DNA of 64,000 nucleotides from JAPPHA01 sp965220985 (GCA_965220985.1 OZ244854.1:124001-188000), one strand, 5' to 3'; positions 15,482 through 25,457 are shown, counted from the first letter of the stretch. Numbers and translations are program-made. The notes: generated by a model from the sequence alone, not told the origin.

Positions 15482-18284
15482 TGCACCGGAGGTGGGGACC
15501 GGACCTGCCACGGAATCGCTCCTTGTCGCCGACCCCAGGACCATCATCGATCCCGATGCGGTCGATGCCCGGATCCGCGAGGCGGTTGTTCAGGATCGCA
15601 AGGAAGCAGATGTCCAGAAGGCCGTCGCCGGGGTCCTGATCGAGGCCAACAGAGCGGGCCGCGACATCATCAAGGAAGCGTATCAGGCGCGTCCGTTCGA
15701 AACCTCCCGCGCCATCAAGTCCTACACCTGGCTGATCGACCAGATCATCAAGGCGGCGTATTCGGCGGCAGCCACCGCCGTCGGACTCCCTGACGACGAA
15801 CGCACCCGGGGCTGCCTCTCGATTCTAGCGGTCGGCGGCTATGGTCGCGCCGAAATGGCCCCGTTCTCGGACGTGGATCTCCTGTTCCTGGTCAAGAAGA
15901 GATCACCAAAGGTGATCAATTCTGTCGTGGAATTCATGCTGTACGTGCTGTGGGACACCGGCCTCAAGGTCGGCCAGGCGACCCGGACGATCGAAGAGTG
16001 CCTGACGCTCGGAAAAGCGGACCAGACCATCGGAACGACGATGCTTGAATGCCGCCACATCTGCGGCGACAGGGGCATGTCGGGTCGACTCGAAAAGCGC
16101 CTCTGGCGCGACCTTTTCGGTCGCACGGCCTCCGAATTCGTCGAAGACAAGCTGCTCGAGCGCGCCGACCGCCATCGCCGCCAGGGCGGGCAGCGGTACA
16201 TGCTGGAGCCCAACGTCAAGGAAGGGAAAGGCGGTCTCAGGGACCTGCAGTCGCTCTACTGGATCACCAAGTACATCAGTCGCGCGAAGCACCCCGCAGA
16301 GATGGTCGCGCGCGGGTTCTTCACCCAGATCGAGTACAACCGGTTCGAGGAAGCCGAGCAGTTCCTGTGGACCGTCAGATGCCATCTTCATCTCCTGACC
16401 AACCGGGCAAGCGACAAGCTGACCTACGATGCCCAGGTGGAAATCGCGCGCATCCTCGATTTCCGCGACGGGGACGGTCTGCGCGGCGTCGAGAGGTTCA
16501 TGCAGGCCTACTTCCGCCATGCGACCCATGTCGGCGAACTGACCCGCATTTTCCTGACCAAGCTCGAAGCGCAGCACGTCAAGAAACCGCCTTCGCGCTT
16601 CCGTCTCCGTTTCAACCCGTTCGGGTCGGACGCCCCGAGCGCACCCGCCGGCTACAAGATCGCGCAGGGCCGATTGGCGGTCGTCGACGAGGACAGGTTT
16701 CTACAGGACCCGCTCAACATACTGCGCGTGTTCGAGGAAGGGCTGAAGTCCGAAATCCTCATTCACCCCGACGCCATGCGCCTCGTGGCCGCAAATCTCC
16801 ATCTGATCGACGACGATGTGCGGAATCACCCCGAAGCGAGCCGGATCTTTGTCGATTTGCTGATCAAGTACGGCAACCCGGAGCGCGCCTTGCGCAGGAT
16901 GAACGAACTCGGGGTGCTCGGCGCGTTCATCCCCGAGTTCCAGCACATCGTCGCCATGACGGAATTCAGCCTCTATCACAAGTTCACCGTGGACGAGCAC
17001 ACCATCCAGTGCATTTCCAACCTGAACCAGATCGAGCACGGGGACCTCGTCGAAAGCCTGCCGGTCGCGACAGGCATTCTCCGAGCCGGGGTCAACCGCA
17101 GGGTGCTCTACGTCGCGCTGCTGCTGCACGACATCGGCAAGGGACGATCGGAGCATCACTCCATTGCCGGCGCGAGAATTGCCGAGACCGTCGCACCGCG
17201 CCTCGGCCTCGACGAAAAGGAGTCCGAGACCGTCGTCTGGCTGGTTCGCAACCACTTGCTGATGTCGGACGTCGTCCAGAAACGCGACATTTCGGACCCC
17301 AAAACCGTCCATGACTTCGCCCGGCACGTCCAAAGCACCGCCCGGCTGAACCTGCTCACCGTGCTCACTGTCTGCGACATCAGGGGGGTCGGACCCGGCA
17401 CCTGGACGTCGTGGAAGGCCCAGCAGATCAGGGATCTCCATGCCATCACCCAGCTGGCGCTGCGCGAAGGGTCCGAAACGATTTCGGCCCACGGGCGGGT
17501 CGAGGCCGCCAAGGCCGCGCTCGCCGAGCGGTTCGCCGACTGGCCGGAGGAGTTGCGGCAGACCGAGTTGAGCCGTCACTTCGATCAATACTGGATCGGC
17601 CTCGACGCCGAATCCCACTTCATCGTCGCGGAACTTCTGCGCCGGATCGCGGAACCGTCCGACAACCAGGCATTCAACATCGATCTCGGCGAGGACACGA
17701 TACGCGATGCGACAAGAGTCTGCGTCGTGACCGTCGATCACCCCGGGGTGTTCGCAAGCATCACCGGAGCCTTGGCGCTGGCTGGCGCCAACGTCATCGA
17801 TGCCCGCACCTACACGAGTTCGGACGGCTATGCGACGTCGGTGTTCTGGATCCTCGACATCGCGGGAAAGCACTTCGGCGAGGACGACCTGCCGCGCCTG
17901 CACGCACGGGTCGCGAAAGCCCTGATCAACCAGACGCCCGCGCGCGGCGGGTTGAGAACGCGCGACAAGATCAAGAAGACCGAACGCGAATTCAAGGTGC
18001 CGACGGCGATCGCTTTCGACAACGACGGTTCGGCAATCTGCACGATCATCGAAGTCGACACCCGCGACCGGCCCGGCCTGCTCTACGACCTCACCCGAAC
18101 GCTCAGCCAGTCCAACATCAGGATTTCATCCGCCGTCATTGCGACATACGGCGCCCAGGCCGTCGACGTGTTCTACGTCAAGGACATGTTCGGGCTGAAG
18201 ATCACCTCGACTGCCAAGCAGGAGGCCATCAAGCGCCGGCTGAGGGAGGCAATCGACCGCGGAGCCGAACGGGCCATCAGATGA
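15456..18284 (+). CDS. glnD: Bifunctional [protein-PII] uridylyltransferase / uridylyl-removing enzyme GlnD
   Basis: GlnD senses glutamine and adds or removes UMP on PII proteins, the first step of nitrogen control. At 942 residues it has the complete order of domains: a nucleotidyltransferase with GGYGRAEMAPFSDVDLLFL (about residue 125), an HD phosphohydrolase with LLLHDIGKGRSEHHS (about 553), and two C-terminal ACT domains starting at about 750 (VVTVDHPGVFASITGAL) and 865 (IEVDTRDRPGLLYDLTR). The start is GTG at 15456; no ATG occurs before the catalytic domain, and the start lies inside the upstream lipoprotein gene. The last codons overlap the murJ ATG by 4 bases. Confidence 0.97.
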   Translation: MVPIVQVLDAPEVGTGPATESLLVADPRTIIDPDAVDARIREAVVQDRKEADVQKAVAGVLIEANRAGRDIIKEAYQARPFETSRAIKSYTWLIDQIIKAAYSAAATAVGLPDDERTRGCLSILAVGGYGRAEMAPFSDVDLLFLVKKRSPKVINSVVEFMLYVLWDTGLKVGQATRTIEECLTLGKADQTIGTTMLECRHICGDRGMSGRLEKRLWRDLFGRTASEFVEDKLLERADRHRRQGGQRYMLEPNVKEGKGGLRDLQSLYWITKYISRAKHPAEMVARGFFTQIEYNRFEEAEQFLWTVRCHLHLLTNRASDKLTYDAQVEIARILDFRDGDGLRGVERFMQAYFRHATHVGELTRIFLTKLEAQHVKKPPSRFRLRFNPFGSDAPSAPAGYKIAQGRLAVVDEDRFLQDPLNILRVFEEGLKSEILIHPDAMRLVAANLHLIDDDVRNHPEASRIFVDLLIKYGNPERALRRMNELGVLGAFIPEFQHIVAMTEFSLYHKFTVDEHTIQCISNLNQIEHGDLVESLPVATGILRAGVNRRVLYVALLLHDIGKGRSEHHSIAGARIAETVAPRLGLDEKESETVVWLVRNHLLMSDVVQKRDISDPKTVHDFARHVQSTARLNLLTVLTVCDIRGVGPGTWTSWKAQQIRDLHAITQLALREGSETISAHGRVEAAKAALAERFADWPEELRQTELSRHFDQYWIGLDAESHFIVAELLRRIAEPSDNQAFNIDLGEDTIRDATRVCVVTVDHPGVFASITGALALAGANVIDARTYTSSDGYATSVFWILDIAGKHFGEDDLPRLHARVAKALINQTPARGGLRTRDKIKKTEREFKVPTAIAFDNDGSAICTIIEVDTRDRPGLLYDLTRTLSQSNIRISSAVIATYGAQAVDVFYVKDMFGLKITSTAKQEAIKRRLREAIDRGAERAIR

Positions 18285-19855
18285 CCCGCAGGCATGGGCT
18301 CTACCGGAGCGCGGCCACGGTCGGCAGCTGGACACTGCTCAGCCGGGTGACCGGTTTCTTTCGGGATGTGGTGATCGCGGCCCTGTTCGGGTCGGGCGTC
18401 ATTGCCGAGGCATTCCAGGTCGCCTTTTCCCTGCCCAACCTCTTTCGGCGGCTCTTTGCCGAAGGCACCATCAACGCGGCCTTCGTGCCGCTGTTCTCGA
18501 GATCCCTCGACGATCATGGAGAGGCGGCGGATTTCGCCCGCAACGCCATGTCGTGGCTGGCGAGCGCATTGCTTGTCCTGTGTGCCGTGGCGCAGGCCGC
18601 CATGCCGTGGTTCGTCCTGCTCATGGCGAGCGGATTTCGCGACGACGTCCGTTTCGACCTCGCAGTGGATTTCGGGCGCATCTGCTTTCCCTACATCATT
18701 TTCGTGGCGCTTGCCTCGCTTCTGAGCGGTGTCCTCAACTCGTTCGGCAGGTTCGCGGCAGGCGCCGCCGCTCCCGTTCTGCTCAACGTCATCCTGCTGG
18801 GCGCCATGGGGCTGGCGATCCTCCTCGACATCGATCCCGGCCCGGCGCTGGTCTGGGGCGTTCCGGTCGCAGGCGTCGCCCAGCTCGCGCTCATGTGGTG
18901 GGCGTGCCGGCGCATCGGAATCGTGATGACGTTTCAGATTCCACGGGTGACGCTGCGGATCCGTCGCCTTGCGATCATCGCCCTGCCCGCCGTTCTCGCG
19001 GGCGGCGTGGTCCAGATCAACATTCTGGTCGGACGGCAGGTCGCCAGCTATTTCGACGGCGCGATTCAGTGGCTCGCGATCGCCGACCGGCTCTACCAGT
19101 TGCCGCTGGGGGTTGTCGGGATCGCGGTCGGAATCGTTCTGCTGCCCGAACTGACGAGACGGCTGACCGAGGGAGACGAGGAAGGCAGCCGGGAAGCCTT
19201 CAACCGGGCAACGGAGTTCGCTCTGCTGCTGACGCTTCCTGCGGCCTTCGCGCTGGTTGTCATTCCGTTCCCGCTGGTTTCGGTGCTGTTCGAACGGGGA
19301 GCCTTCACGACCGCCGACAGCCACGCCACGGCCGCTGCACTGGCGATCTACGGAATCGGACTGCCGGCATTCGTTTTGCAAAAGACACTGCAACCTCTGT
19401 ATTTTTCGAACGAGGACACGACGACGCCGTTTCGCTACGCGGTCATCGCCATGGTGGCCAATGCCGTTCTTGCGGTCGGCCTTGTTCCTGTCGCGGGCTA
19501 CCTTGCGGCCGCGTTGGGAACCACGCTGTCGTCATGGCTCATGGTGCTGCTCTTGTGGATCGGGCGGCGACGCCTGGGCACGATGGCGAGCGTCGATTCA
19601 CGGTTGCTGTCGTTCCTGCCCAAGGCTCTGCTGGCCTCGGCGATCATGGCTGCGGTGGTCTTTGCCCTCGTGGAGTTGCTGTATCCGTGGCTTGTTGCTG
19701 GCGGAATCAGATACCTCGCTCTTGCCGCAGTCGTTGCGATCGGGGCGATGTCGTATTTTGGCGCTGCCATTGCCCTCAAGGCAGTTTCGGTCGCCGAACT
19801 GCGTCAGATCCTCTTGCAGCGCATCTTTCCGCGTGCTCGCGCCAGGAAAGAATGA
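18281..19855 (+). CDS. murJ: Lipid II flippase MurJ (MviN)
   Basis: MurJ flips the peptidoglycan precursor lipid II across the inner membrane. ATG 18281 overlaps the glnD stop as ATGA, so its translation is coupled; the long in-frame stretch upstream is a shadow of glnD. The 524-residue product begins with SAATVGSWTLLSRVTGFFRD and has GVIAEAFQVAFSLPNLFRRL, then FAEGTINAAFVPLFS, the conserved Arg-rich region of the MOP superfamily. Some 13-14 hydrophobic segments run to the basic C-terminus. The glnD-murJ order is common in alphaproteobacteria. Confidence 0.96.
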   Translation: MTRRHGLYRSAATVGSWTLLSRVTGFFRDVVIAALFGSGVIAEAFQVAFSLPNLFRRLFAEGTINAAFVPLFSRSLDDHGEAADFARNAMSWLASALLVLCAVAQAAMPWFVLLMASGFRDDVRFDLAVDFGRICFPYIIFVALASLLSGVLNSFGRFAAGAAAPVLLNVILLGAMGLAILLDIDPGPALVWGVPVAGVAQLALMWWACRRIGIVMTFQIPRVTLRIRRLAIIALPAVLAGGVVQINILVGRQVASYFDGAIQWLAIADRLYQLPLGVVGIAVGIVLLPELTRRLTEGDEEGSREAFNRATEFALLLTLPAAFALVVIPFPLVSVLFERGAFTTADSHATAAALAIYGIGLPAFVLQKTLQPLYFSNEDTTTPFRYAVIAMVANAVLAVGLVPVAGYLAAALGTTLSSWLMVLLLWIGRRRLGTMASVDSRLLSFLPKALLASAIMAAVVFALVELLYPWLVAGGIRYLALAAVVAIGAMSYFGAAIALKAVSVAELRQILLQRIFPRARARKE

Positions 19856-20178
19856 CCCCAACGCGTTCTTGGGCACTCGTGATCCGACCCGAGACGAACG
19901 CACTGCAAGAATCGGAACGGCGATCTCAGCGGAATCGCAACTCTGACGCGCGTCCCTCATGGTCGACACGTCGAGTCGGCGAAGTCTGCGGCCGCGTTCG
20001 GTCCGGGGCGCGTTTCACGATCATCAAGCGATGTTGCCACCGGTTGGCGAATGTGTTTTCTCTCCGTCCCGAAATTCCGATTCCCTTGCCGGTCATCGGG
20101 GCAGTTTCAGTCGCGTGATCGTCCGCATGATGGCCTGTGGACGACGGTGATCCATTGAACATGACGGGAGAGCGTCAA
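19856..20178. other. Intergenic stretch
   Basis: Nothing recognised between murJ and the ceramidase-like gene. No terminator hairpin with a T run is visible. Confidence 0.4.
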
Positions 20179-20853
20179 ATGGCTGCAGCGGATTTTTTCC
20201 ATGTCCACGACTACTATTGCGAGAGGATTGGAACGGAGCTCAACCTCTGGGGCGAACCCATCAACGCGATCACCAATCTGGCCTTCTTCATTGCCGCTTA
20301 CGTCGTGTATGTCGAGGCGAAACGTCGAGACCGACTTGATGCGCCGGTGGTGACGCTGATTGTCCTCATTGCCTGCATCGGAACAGGTTCGACGCTGTTT
20401 CACATGTTTGCAACATTCTGGGCCTTGGCCACCGACGTGATTCCGATCTACATCACGATGGTCTTCTACTTCGGGCTCATCCTTCGATACGCATACGGAC
20501 TCGGGCTTGGCACTTCGATCGTCGGGGCCTGCGCCTTTGTGCCATTCGCGGCGGCGATGGGTTTCCTCCTCGCCAATACGGCCATCGGCGAGATCAACGC
20601 CGGTTACGTTTCAGCGCTGCTGCTTCTGATCGGCAACGCCGCGATTCTCGGAAGGCGCAGTCATCCGATCGCGGCATGGCTTGCCGCCGGCGCAGCTGTC
20701 TTCGCCGTGTCGATCACGTTGCGGACCGTCGATCTCGCGGTTTGCAGCAGCTTCTCGCTCGGAACGCACTTCCTGTGGCACATCCTGAACGGCGTGCTGC
20801 TTGCGACAGTGGCCGTCGGGTTTGTCCGCCACGGACAGCGGCAAGCGGCTTGA
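20179..20853 (+). CDS. Ceramidase-like (CREST superfamily) integral membrane protein
   Basis: The 224-residue protein has about seven hydrophobic segments and the spaced polar motifs of the alkaline ceramidase/CREST superfamily: an early HDYYCERIGTELNLWGEPIN (acidic, Cys-Glu, then the Asn-rich INAITNLAFF), a Ser-His motif GTGSTLFHMFATFWALATD, and a C-terminal GTHFLWHILNGV with the metal-type His pair. These residues form the zinc amidase site in the family. The substrate here is unknown; an amide-linked lipid is a reasonable guess. The ATG at 20179 follows GGGAGAG at good spacing, so it is preferred to ATGs at 20137 and 20161. Confidence 0.72.
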   Translation: MAAADFFHVHDYYCERIGTELNLWGEPINAITNLAFFIAAYVVYVEAKRRDRLDAPVVTLIVLIACIGTGSTLFHMFATFWALATDVIPIYITMVFYFGLILRYAYGLGLGTSIVGACAFVPFAAAMGFLLANTAIGEINAGYVSALLLLIGNAAILGRRSHPIAAWLAAGAAVFAVSITLRTVDLAVCSSFSLGTHFLWHILNGVLLATVAVGFVRHGQRQAA

Positions 20854-21198
20854 TCGGGCGGCGCTCCTGCCACGGAGTGCGGAGCCTCTTCACGGTCTGC
20901 GGGGAAGCAGACGCCACCACGACGCGCCGCGCGCGGGTCGGGATCGGACGGAGACAGCAGTTCTCTTCCGCGTTTCGATGAGTCGACGCGGAATTGGCGA
21001 CAAACGGGCAATGTCAGCCTTGTCGAGGCTGGCCGAAGGGCCTCGATCACTGACCCGATGGCCAAGGCCACCCGGAACGGGGCCGCGCGGCCATGACAGG
21101 AGTCGCAAGACAGCGACCGATGCCGCCATCGGCCTCGCCGCAACTTGCAATTGTGTCTTTTGTTCGGGTCGGGAGAATCTCAGCCCTGAACGCTGCAA
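20854..21198. other. Convergent intergenic stretch
   Basis: This lies between the ceramidase-like gene (plus) and the Cfa-like gene (minus), which converge. No gene or clear terminator was recognised. Confidence 0.4.
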
Positions 21199-22500
21199 CT
21201 ATCCGGAACGGTTGCTCGCGTAGATGTAGTCCCTGCTCCCGGGCGGCACAGTCTTGTCACGCGTGATCTGTATCTGAAACACCACCTGCGGCTGGTTTCT
21301 GAACGTGACCTCGCACGCAGCGAGATAGTACCGCCACATCCGACAGAACCGCTCGTCGAACATGTCGCTGACCGCCTGGAGGTTGTCTTCGAATCTCTGT
21401 CGCCAGCAACGCAGGGTCTCGGCATAGTGCGTCTGCCAGATCTCGACGTCAGTCACCTTCAGACCTTCCTTTTCGATGGCCGTCATCACCTCGGACAGAG
21501 CCGGCACGTAGCCGCCCGGAAAGATGTACTTCAGGATCCAGGGGTTCGTCGTTCCGGGAACGTCGAGGCGACCGATGGTGTGAAGCAGCGCGACGCCATC
21601 GCGGCGGAGCAGTCGTCGGACATCGCTAAAGAAGCGTCGATAGTGCGGCGTGCCGACATGCTCGAACATCCCGACCGACACGATCCGGTCGAAGCTGCCT
21701 TCGACCTCGCGGTAGTCGCAGAGCCTGAACGACACCCTGTCTTCGAGGTTTCGCTCCTTCACCCTTTCCGACGCGAGCGCCTGCTGCTGGACCGAGAGCG
21801 TGATGCCTTCCACCTCCGCGCCATGCTCTTCGGCCAGCGTGAGCCCCATGCCTCCCCAGCCACAGCCGATGTCGAGCACCTTCATGCCCGGCTCGAGCAG
21901 CAGCTTGCGCGCGATGTGCCGTTTCTTGGCAGCCTGCGCCTCTTCGAGGGTCATGTCGGGCCGCGGGAAATAGGCACAGCTGTACTGCTTGTCCTCGTCG
22001 AGAAACAGTTCGTAGAAATCGTTCGACAAGTCGTAGTGATGCGCAACGTTGCGTCGCGATCTGCTGACCGGATTGAACTGGGCGAAGTTTCTGGCAAGAA
22101 CCCTGATCCGGTAGAGGATACGCCGGTAGAGAGGGTTGTCGGCGCCATCGAGATTGCTGGTGATGAGATAGAGCAACCCGTAAATGTCGTCATCGTCGAC
22201 GGTGATCGCTTCCTCCATGTAGGCTTCGCCGAGCGCCAGCTCGGCGTTGAGGACGCATTTCCTGAAAAAGCGCGGGTCGCGGATTCGAACGGTCACGGAC
22301 GGTTCGGACGAATCGCCAACCACGAATGACGAATTGTCGGGCAAAAGAAACTTCAAGGTTCCCGAGCGAATGATCCGTTCGGCGACCGACGTGAACACCG
22401 ACTTCCACACAGATGCGTCCCTCCTGCAAACGCTTGCAACATCCCTTCGATAGCATGCAATCGCGTATTGCGAAAACTGCAATTTGTCGGGAATCTGCAT
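21199..22500 (-). CDS. cfa: Cyclopropane-fatty-acyl-phospholipid synthase family SAM methyltransferase
   Basis: The family transfers a methylene group from S-adenosylmethionine to unsaturated fatty acyl chains of membrane phospholipids, often in stationary phase or acid stress. From the ATG at 22500 it has 433 residues. It shows the N-terminal lipid-binding region, NVAHHYDLSNDFYELFLDE, the SAM-binding loop VLDIGCGWGGMGL, FDRIVSVGMFEHVG, and HTIGRLDVPGTTNPWILKYI, all characteristic. A TTG at 22512 is an alternative start. It is divergent from the MetE-like gene across about 270 bases, and a methionine/SAM link between the two is tempting but only inferred. Confidence 0.9.
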   Translation of the reverse strand: MQIPDKLQFSQYAIACYRRDVASVCRRDASVWKSVFTSVAERIIRSGTLKFLLPDNSSFVVGDSSEPSVTVRIRDPRFFRKCVLNAELALGEAYMEEAITVDDDDIYGLLYLITSNLDGADNPLYRRILYRIRVLARNFAQFNPVSRSRRNVAHHYDLSNDFYELFLDEDKQYSCAYFPRPDMTLEEAQAAKKRHIARKLLLEPGMKVLDIGCGWGGMGLTLAEEHGAEVEGITLSVQQQALASERVKERNLEDRVSFRLCDYREVEGSFDRIVSVGMFEHVGTPHYRRFFSDVRRLLRRDGVALLHTIGRLDVPGTTNPWILKYIFPGGYVPALSEVMTAIEKEGLKVTDVEIWQTHYAETLRCWRQRFEDNLQAVSDMFDERFCRMWRYYLAACEVTFRNQPQVVFQIQITRDKTVPPGSRDYIYASNRSG

Positions 22501-22591
22501 GACGTTGCCCAAACGGGCATTCCGGTTTCCACCGCGCGACTTCGCAGGTCGGTCGAGCAGGCTTTCCGAGCGGGTGACTCACGCCAGCACG

Positions 22592-22614
22592 GCCGCAGGT
22601 TCATGTCCTGCGGC
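22592..22614. other. Inverted repeat in the cfa / metE-like divergent region
   Basis: GCCGCAGG (22592-22599) and CCTGCGGC (22607-22614) are perfectly complementary around a 7-base spacer. It could be an operator or an RNA hairpin in a leader; there is no T run, so it is unlikely to be a terminator. Confidence 0.35.
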
Positions 22615-22774
22615 ATCACCATCTGATCCGCGCGAACCGCGACGCAGTCCTGGGGAGGCGAACCTTCGATGCAATAATGCCGTCCGAGGCGGTCTCCGCA
22701 GGCCCGGCCGCGATTGACAAGTGCATCGTGCCCGTCACAACATGGCCATGCCCGAACAGACTGAAGAGATCGAC

Positions 22775-23887
22775 ATGACACGTCCCCTGCCCCCGTTTCG
22801 CGCCGACCATGTCGGCAGCTTGCTCAGACCGCCAGCCGTTGCCCATGCCCGCCAACAGCGCGAGCAGGGGCTGATCGACGACGCCGAGCTGAAATCCGTC
22901 GAGGACGCCGAAATCCCGGGGCTGATTTCCATGCAGGTCGAATCCGGACTTCAGTCGATCACCGACGGCGAAGCGCGCAGGTCATTCTGGCACTACGATT
23001 TCATGGGGATGCTCGACGGGCTGGACCTGGTTGAGCGCGACGAGGGGGTCGCTTTCGCAGGCGCGACGCTGCGCCCGATCTTTCCGACGATCACCGGGAA
23101 GCTCGACTTCCCCGACGATCACCCGATGCTTGATCACTATCGATTCGTCGCCGCGCACACCGATCAGATGCCGAAGATCAGCATCCCCGGACCAAGCTGC
23201 TGCCACTTTCGCCTCGACCCCGACGATATCGCCCCCGACATCTACAAGGACCTCGATGTGCTGTTTTCCGATATCGCGGCGACCTACAGAAAGGCCCTCG
23301 ACAGGTTCTACGAGGCCGGTTGTCGGTATCTCCAGCTCGACGACATCTTCTTCGCCTATCTTTGCGATCCGAAGCACAGGGCGGACAAGCGCGCGATCGG
23401 CCAGGATCCCGACTGGCTCATCGACCGCTACGCCTGGATGATGCACGAAGCGATCAAGGACCGTCCCGATGACCTGACCATCGGGATGCATCTGTGCCGC
23501 GGCAACTTCAAGTCGACCCACGCCGCCGAGGGCGCCTACGATCCGGTGGCCGACAAGGTCTTCAACAGCACGGGCGTCGACATCTACTTCATGGAATACG
23601 ACACCGATCGCGCCGGCGGTCTCGATCCGTTGCGGTTCCTGAGCCCTGGCAGCCAGCGCGTCATGCTCGGCTTCATCACGACCAAGACCGGCGAGCTCGA
23701 GAAGCTCGACGATCTCCGGCGACTGGTCGATCGCGCATCGAGCTTTGCCGATCCTGATCAGCTTGGCATCGCGCCCCAGTGCGGTTTCGCATCGACCGAG
23801 GAAGGCAACGCCATCTCCGTCGACGACCAGCGTCGCAAGCTCGATCTCGTCGTGGAAGCCGCAGACCGCATCTGGGGAGGCACGTGA
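22775..23887 (+). CDS. MetE C-terminal-like methyltransferase (cobalamin-independent methionine synthase II family)
   Basis: The 370-residue protein begins PPFRADHVGSLLRP, typical of the stand-alone MetE C-terminal-domain proteins annotated as 5-methyltetrahydropteroyltriglutamate-homocysteine methyltransferase (YxjG/YxjH type). The zinc and homocysteine ligands are present: GMHLCRGNFKS (His, Cys), FMEYDTDRAG (Glu) and IAPQCGFAST (Cys). GCRYLQLDDIFFAYL is the usual Asp-containing strand. It lacks the N-terminal folate-binding half of MetE, so the methyl donor may differ. ATG 22775 has GAAGAGA upstream; Met codons at 22742 and 22748 are alternatives. Confidence 0.85.
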   Translation: MTRPLPPFRADHVGSLLRPPAVAHARQQREQGLIDDAELKSVEDAEIPGLISMQVESGLQSITDGEARRSFWHYDFMGMLDGLDLVERDEGVAFAGATLRPIFPTITGKLDFPDDHPMLDHYRFVAAHTDQMPKISIPGPSCCHFRLDPDDIAPDIYKDLDVLFSDIAATYRKALDRFYEAGCRYLQLDDIFFAYLCDPKHRADKRAIGQDPDWLIDRYAWMMHEAIKDRPDDLTIGMHLCRGNFKSTHAAEGAYDPVADKVFNSTGVDIYFMEYDTDRAGGLDPLRFLSPGSQRVMLGFITTKTGELEKLDDLRRLVDRASSFADPDQLGIAPQCGFASTEEGNAISVDDQRRKLDLVVEAADRIWGGT

Positions 23888-24029
23888 GAACGGGCGGCCC
23901 GGTCACGAATCGGGTTTTACCATCGCCCGTCGTCGCCACGTCCGATCGATTGTCGCCGATATCGATCTGCGACCGCGTCACGCCGAGGCTTGGGCTTGCG
24001 AGTCCTGCGATGAATGGTAGATTTCCCGG

Positions 24030-25457
24030 ATGACTTCAGCCAGTCACGCGTTTGACGAAATGTTCGGCCTCAGCGGCCAGGTTCGCGATTGCTATTCTCC
24101 GTATCAGGAATGGCTCGACGCGCAGGATGTCGAACGGCTCCACAGAAAGTCAGAGGAAGCCGAAGCGCTGTTTCGCAGCGTCGGGGTGACCTTCAACGTC
24201 TACGGCGACGAAGATGCCGACGAACGGCTGATCCCGTTCGATGTCGTTCCGCGAATCCTGTCGTCATCCGAGTGGTCGCGCCTGACGCGCGGCATCGAGC
24301 AGCGGATCAGGTCGATCAACGCCTTTCTTTACGATCTCTACCACCGGCAGGAAATCATCCGGGCGGGCCGAATCCCCATTCGCCTGATTTCCGACAACGA
24401 AGCGTTCCTGCCGCAGATGATCGGGCTGTCGCCGCCCGGCAACGTCTACACCCACATCGTCGGGACCGACATCATTCGCACGGGCGAGGACGAGTTCATG
24501 GTCCTCGAGGACAACGCGCGGACACCGTCCGGGGTTTCCTACATGCTGCAGAACAGGGAAACCATGCTGCAGATGTTCCCGGATCTGTTTTCGCGGGTCC
24601 GCGTCCGGCCGGTCAGCGACTATCCGATCCAGTTGCGGCGTTCGCTCTCGGACTGCCCGCCCCCGCACTGCGAGGGCCGACCGGTGATTGCGGTCCTTAC
24701 GCCGGGAATTCACAACTCGGCCTATTTCGAACACGCGTTTCTTGCAGAACAGATGGGAGCCGAACTGGTCGAGGGTCACGACCTCAAGGTGACGGATGGC
24801 CGAATCGCCATGAGAACGACCCAAGGGTTCGTGCCGATCGACATCCTCTACCGCCGGGTCGACGATTCCTTCCTCGATCCGCTGAGTTTCCGGCCCGATT
24901 CGCTCCTCGGGATTGCCGGCGTCATGGACGTCTATCGCGCGGGCGGCATCACGCTCGTCAACGCGCCGGGGACCGGGATTGCCGACGACAAGGCAATCTA
25001 TTCCTACATTCCCGAGATCATCCGATTCTACACCGGGGAGGCTCCCCTGCTCGACAATGTCCCGACCTGGCGGTGTGCCGAGCCGGACTCGCTCAAGTAC
25101 GTTCTCGACCATCTCCCCGAGCTCGTGGTCAAGGAGATCCACGGATCGGGCGGCTACGGCATGCTGGTCGGACCCGCCGCGAGCAAGAAGGAACTCGCCG
25201 ACTTCAGGACCAGGCTCCGCGAGACCCCCGACAAGTACATTGCCCAACCGACGATGTCGCTCTCGACGGTTCCGATCTTCACCCAGGCGGGTCTCGCCCC
25301 GCGCCATGTCGATCTGCGCCCCTTTGTTCTGGTGTCGCCCGAGCGCATCCACATCTCTCCTGGAGGGCTGACGCGGGTCGCGCTCAAGGAGGGCTCGCTC
25401 GTGGTCAATTCGAGCCAGGGCGGCGGAACCAAGGACACCTGGGTCGTGGGAGTCTAG
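24030..25457 (+). CDS. Circularly permuted ATP-grasp protein (COG2308 type), Anbu cluster
   Basis: The 475-residue protein matches the circularly permuted type 2 ATP-grasp family: a start with MFGLSGQVRDCYSPYQEW, then LIPFDVVPRILSSSEWSRL, VLEDNARTPSGVSYML (metal-binding Glu/Asp/Asn) and VVKEIHGSGGYGMLVGP, a Gly-rich ATP loop. ATP-grasp enzymes of this group are predicted to form peptide-like amide bonds using ATP; no substrate is established. It is the first of four same-strand genes with gaps of 3, 20 and 64 bases (alpha-E, transglutaminase, Anbu), a conserved neighbourhood. ATG 24030 (MTSASHAFDEM) is adopted. Confidence 0.92.
   Translation: MTSASHAFDEMFGLSGQVRDCYSPYQEWLDAQDVERLHRKSEEAEALFRSVGVTFNVYGDEDADERLIPFDVVPRILSSSEWSRLTRGIEQRIRSINAFLYDLYHRQEIIRAGRIPIRLISDNEAFLPQMIGLSPPGNVYTHIVGTDIIRTGEDEFMVLEDNARTPSGVSYMLQNRETMLQMFPDLFSRVRVRPVSDYPIQLRRSLSDCPPPHCEGRPVIAVLTPGIHNSAYFEHAFLAEQMGAELVEGHDLKVTDGRIAMRTTQGFVPIDILYRRVDDSFLDPLSFRPDSLLGIAGVMDVYRAGGITLVNAPGTGIADDKAIYSYIPEIIRFYTGEAPLLDNVPTWRCAEPDSLKYVLDHLPELVVKEIHGSGGYGMLVGPAASKKELADFRTRLRETPDKYIAQPTMSLSTVPIFTQAGLAPRHVDLRPFVLVSPERIHISPGGLTRVALKEGSLVVNSSQGGGTKDTWVVGV

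Noticed and set aside
22714..22742. TTGACA-based promoter before the MetE-like gene
   Set aside because: No acceptable -10 element lies at 16-18 bases.
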